35,558 nt of DNA. Source: Rhodospirillales bacterium. Its GTDB lineage: Bacteria > Pseudomonadota > Alphaproteobacteria > UBA8366 > JADFVY01. A program made the translations under genes and the position numbers. The stretch is from the NCBI GenBank assembly GCA_020356105.1, contig CP070634.1:393630-429187 (forward strand), written 5' to 3'. Each line of letters opens with the position of its first letter. The stretch's first letter is position 1. The notes under the pieces were generated by a model, which had not been told where the DNA came from, made no database searches, and worked only from the letters and a program-made list of their open reading frames with translations. This document shows positions 33,893-35,558 of this stretch, piece by piece.

Positions 33893-35558
33893 TTAGTGAG
33901 TCATTCGGGCCGACTCATCGTCCTTGTCGTTCTGCGGGGCGACCGATTCGGCCGACCACTCGATCGCCTTCAAAGGCCCCGACAATGCCTTCTCCAGCAC
34001 TTCATCGACCGTCGTCACCGCGACGATCTCGAGCCCTTCTTTGACATTGTCCGGGATATCCGCAAGGTCCTTGACGTTGTCGTTGGGGATCAGCACCGTC
34101 TTGATTCCGCCCCTAAGCGCAGCCAGCAGCTTTTCTTTCAACCCGCCAATCGGGAGCACGCGGCCACGCAGGGTGATTTCTCCGGTCATCGCAATATCAC
34201 GACGAATCGGGATGCCGGTAAGCACCGAGACGATCGATGTCAGCATCGCCACACCGGCAGAGGGACCATCCTTCGGCGTCGAGCCCTCAGGCACATGCAC
34301 GTGGATATCGGTTCGGGCAAATACCGGGGGCTCGATGCCGAAAGAAGGAGCGCGGCTCTTCACATAGCTTTCCGCCGCCTGTACCGACTCCTGCATGACG
34401 TCGCCCAACTTGCCGGTTTTATACACCCGGCCCTTACCCGGCACGCTGACGGATTCGATGGTGAGCAACTCCCCGCCGAACTCGGTCCAGGCGAGTCCCG
34501 TCACCACGCCCACAAGGTCCTCGGTTTCCACCTCACCGTAGCGGTATTTGCGCACCCCTGCATAATCACCCAGGTTTTCCGGAGTGACCTTAACCGCTTT
34601 CTTGCCGCTCTCGCCGAGCAGAATTTCCTTGATCGCCTTTCGCGTCAGGGCCGCGATCTCGCGCTCAAGGTTCCGCACGCCGGCCTCACGGGTGTAATAC
34701 CGGATCAAATCGCGCAACGCGCCTTCCGTGATCGACCATTCTTTCTTCTTCAGACCGTTCTGCTCGACCTGCTTCGGGATCAAATAGCGCAAGGCGATCT
34801 GAACCTTCTCGTCTTCCGTGTAACCCGGAATACGAATCGTCTCCATGCGATCGAGCAATGGCTGCGGCATCCGTAAGGTGTTGGCCGTCGTCAAGAACAT
34901 CACGTCGGACAGGTCGTAGTCGACCTCAAGATAGTGATCCGCAAAAGTGTTGTTCTGCTCCGGATCAAGGACCTCGAGCAGCGCCGAAGAGGGATCGCCC
35001 CGCCAATCCGCACCCAGCTTGTCGATCTCATCGAGCAAGAACAGGGGATTGGACGACTTCGCCTTCTTCATACCCTGGATGACCTTGCCCGGCATTGAGC
35101 CGATATAGGTGCGACGGTGACCTCTGATCTCCGCCTCGTCTCGCACCCCGCCGAGCGACATCCGGACGAAATTGCGCCCGGTCGCCCGCGCGATCGACTT
35201 GCCGAGCGACGTCTTGCCAACTCCCGGCGGCCCGACCAGGCAGAGAATCGGCCCCTTCACCTTGTCGGTACGATTTTGCACCGCAAGATACTCGAGAATC
35301 CGCTCCTTGACCTTCTCAAGACCGTAATGGTCGTCATCAAGGATCTTCTGCGCGACCTTCAAGTCCTTTTTGGTCTTGGTCGGCTTCTTCCAGGGACTGA
35401 TGAGCAACCAATCAAGATAGTTTCGCACAACCGACGCCTCGGCCGACAACGGGCTCATCGAGCGCAGCTTCTTGACTTCGGCCTCCGCCTTTTCCTTGGC
35501 TTCCTTCGACAGCTTGGTTGAGCGGATCTTCTGTTCGATCTCCGACAGTTCGTCCCGG
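33893..35558 (-). CDS. lon: ATP-dependent protease La, C-terminal part (cut by window edge)
   Basis: This is the Lon protease, which degrades misfolded and regulatory proteins in the cytoplasm as a hexamer. The frame is open to base 35558, so the N-terminal substrate-binding domain of roughly 250 residues lies outside the window. Present are the coiled-coil end of the N-domain ([20 protein letters not shown]), [20 protein letters not shown], Walker [14 protein letters not shown], Walker [14 protein letters not shown], and the sensor 1 region [18 protein letters not shown]. The proteolytic domain has the catalytic Ser in [11 protein letters not shown] and the Lys in [17 protein letters not shown] short charged tail ([14 protein letters not shown]) ends it. 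Confidence 0.97.
   Translation of the reverse strand, partial: RDELSEIEQKIRSTKLSKEAKEKAEAEVKKLRSMSPLSAEASVVRNYLDWLLISPWKKPTKTKKDLKVAQKILDDDHYGLEKVKERILEYLAVQNRTDKVKGPILCLVGPPGVGKTSLGKSIARATGRNFVRMSLGGVRDEAEIRGHRRTYIGSMPGKVIQGMKKAKSSNPLFLLDEIDKLGADWRGDPSSALLEVLDPEQNNTFADHYLEVDYDLSDVMFLTTANTLRMPQPLLDRMETIRIPGYTEDEKVQIALRYLIPKQVEQNGLKKKEWSITEGALRDLIRYYTREAGVRNLEREIAALTRKAIKEILLGESGKKAVKVTPENLGDYAGVRKYRYGEVETEDLVGVVTGLAWTEFGGELLTIESVSVPGKGRVYKTGKLGDVMQESVQAAESYVKSRAPSFGIEPPVFARTDIHVHVPEGSTPKDGPSAGVAMLTSIVSVLTGIPIRRDIAMTGEITLRGRVLPIGGLKEKLLAALRGGIKTVLIPNDNVKDLADIPDNVKEGLEIVAVTTVDEVLEKALSGPLKAIEWSAESVAPQNDKDDESARMTH

Overview
The window is a core chromosomal segment of a GC-rich alphaproteobacterium, probably in or near the Rhodospirillales. 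I base this on the gene order lon-hup-tRNA-Val-tRNA-Asp-[...]-nuoA to nuoN-birA-coaX-rnj-[...]-mce-DUF1467-[...]-proS-lolC/E-lolD-dnaE, on the short alphaproteobacterial type of prolyl-tRNA synthetase, on RNase J, and on the DUF1467 protein. Almost all core genes lie on the minus strand, so the biological reading direction is from right to left. The organism assignment is inference from gene content; no rRNA is present.

Right edge (33.0-35.6 kb): the C-terminal part of lon (cut by the window end) with a strong intrinsic terminator, hupB with its own promoter and terminator, then tRNA-Val(UAC) and tRNA-Asp(GUC), all on the minus strand.

Accessory block (about 26.9-33.0 kb), lying between tRNA-Asp and nuoA. 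One half is on the plus strand: a small unknown ORF, a four-cluster [4Fe-4S] protein, a tungsten-type aldehyde:ferredoxin oxidoreductase (AOR) and a MoaD/ThiS-like protein ending in Gly-Gly. The other half converges on it from the minus strand: a four-helix membrane protein, a TPR protein with two C-terminal membrane helices, and a TPR-AAA+ ATPase resembling the Vps4/katanin group. The minus-strand unit has a recognisable promoter whose -35 element lies inside a perfect inverted repeat. This block is the most unusual part of the window.

Respiratory block (11.1-26.9 kb, minus): an uninterrupted 14-gene complex I operon nuoA to nuoN with gaps of at most about 33 nt and several stop/start overlaps. 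It continues without a visible terminator into birA, coaX and rnj. A -35/-10 pair about 70 nt upstream of nuoA is the probable promoter.

Left block (1-9.4 kb): a plus-strand DUF2199 gene, then mce and DUF1467 (minus), a cupin and an NCS2 purine permease (plus), then proS, the LolC/E-type and LolD lipoprotein-release transporter genes, and the N-terminal 873 codons of dnaE (minus, running off the left edge). The plus-strand genes break up what is otherwise a conserved minus-strand series.

No transposase, integrase, CRISPR array or rRNA gene is visible. The very long open frames opposite dnaE, proS and the nuo genes are antisense by-products of high GC content and are not annotated.
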